A stretch of DNA of 48,158 nucleotides, from positions 1-48,158 of the IMG/VR virus record IMGVR_UViG_3300021963_000202; one strand, 5' to 3'. Below, in pieces: positions 48,141 to 48,158 of this stretch. Source of the DNA: a virus. The notes under the pieces were generated by a model. It was not told where the DNA came from. It made no database searches and saw only the letters and a program-made list of their open reading frames with translations. The first letter of the stretch is position 1; every line of letters begins with the position of its first letter. The position numbers and the translations under genes are program-made.

Positions 48141-48158
48141 ACCAGAAAAAAACCCGGC
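48141..48158 (-). terminator. Half of a likely intrinsic terminator at the window end
   Basis: On the minus strand the last bases read GCCGGG followed by seven Ts, the 3' arm and U-run of a terminator. The complementary 5' arm is not present. On a circular map this would directly follow the polymerase stop at position 5. Confidence 0.4.

Larger units (their letters stand above)
47440..48158. repeat. GC-rich non-coding repeat block
   Basis: About 0.7 kb with no credible gene: frames through it give only Pro/Gly/Ala/Arg low-complexity peptides without ribosome sites. It is built from short irregular units such as CCACCAGGTCGG, GGCGGGCC and GACCAGG. By hand count there are about 30 CCWGG sites between 47521 and 48130, and GGCC is comparably dense. 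The phrase GGGCCATAGGCC followed by GGGCTATC occurs near 47778 and 47875. It may hold an origin, a packaging site or a structured RNA. Confidence 0.8.

Noticed and set aside
1-48158. Signs of lysogeny (integrase, repressor, attachment site)
   Set aside because: No protein with integrase, excisionase or repressor motifs was found. parS alone does not prove a plasmid-like prophage, although genes beyond the window edges cannot be excluded.

Overview
The window looks like a nearly complete genome, or one long arm, of a tailed double-stranded DNA phage (Caudoviricetes). Evidence is a large terminase, a portal, a scaffold, a major capsid protein, head-tail adaptors, a lysis cassette and its own replication genes. 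There is no tail tape measure, sheath or major tail-tube gene. Instead there are several very large Ala/Gln/Gly-rich virion proteins and fibre-like proteins, which fits a short-tailed (podovirus-like) particle. No integrase, repressor, tRNA, rRNA, CRISPR array or insertion sequence was seen. The GC-rich genes and the overall gene set suggest a phage of an aquatic proteobacterium, perhaps a betaproteobacterium, but the host is inference only.

Layout. Positions 5-6871 (minus strand) hold a tightly overlapped replication operon: two small conserved genes, a possible ssDNA-binding protein, an archaeo-eukaryotic-type primase, a small protein, a UvrD-like helicase and a family A DNA polymerase. Positions 6957-9079 (plus strand) hold a divergent pair, a SNF2-like helicase and a RecB/Cas4-like nuclease. 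Positions 9030-47328 (minus strand) are the late region. Read in the direction of transcription it runs: terminase, giant virion protein with a zinc-peptidase motif, portal, small basic protein, GroES-like co-chaperonin, scaffold, decoration protein and major capsid protein, then a strong terminator. It continues with small structural and basic proteins, adaptors, repeat-rich fibre proteins, lysis genes (spanin-like, 3-TM holin, GH24 endolysin), a tail protein, and finally the internal virion proteins.

Positions 47329-48158 hold no credible gene. This stretch contains a near-perfect parS centromere palindrome upstream of the terminase, followed by about 0.7 kb of extremely GC-rich repeats. 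Those repeats are packed with CCWGG and GGCC sites and also include a 20-bp perfect palindrome, an inverted repeat and 23-bp tandem repeats. If the map is circular, this block separates the end of the replication operon from the start of the late operon. That is where an origin, packaging site or partition-like locus would be expected.

The strongest candidates for something undescribed are: (1) the parS site in a phage with no visible ParA or ParB, which suggests capture of host ParB; (2) the repeat block around it, sitting where a small-terminase gene might be expected; and (3) a set of short modules shared among otherwise unrelated virion proteins (an A-x-GG-x-V motif, a GRGGD...GTINP-x-TGLPEF module and an IVGLPP module), which looks like a common docking or ejection code.
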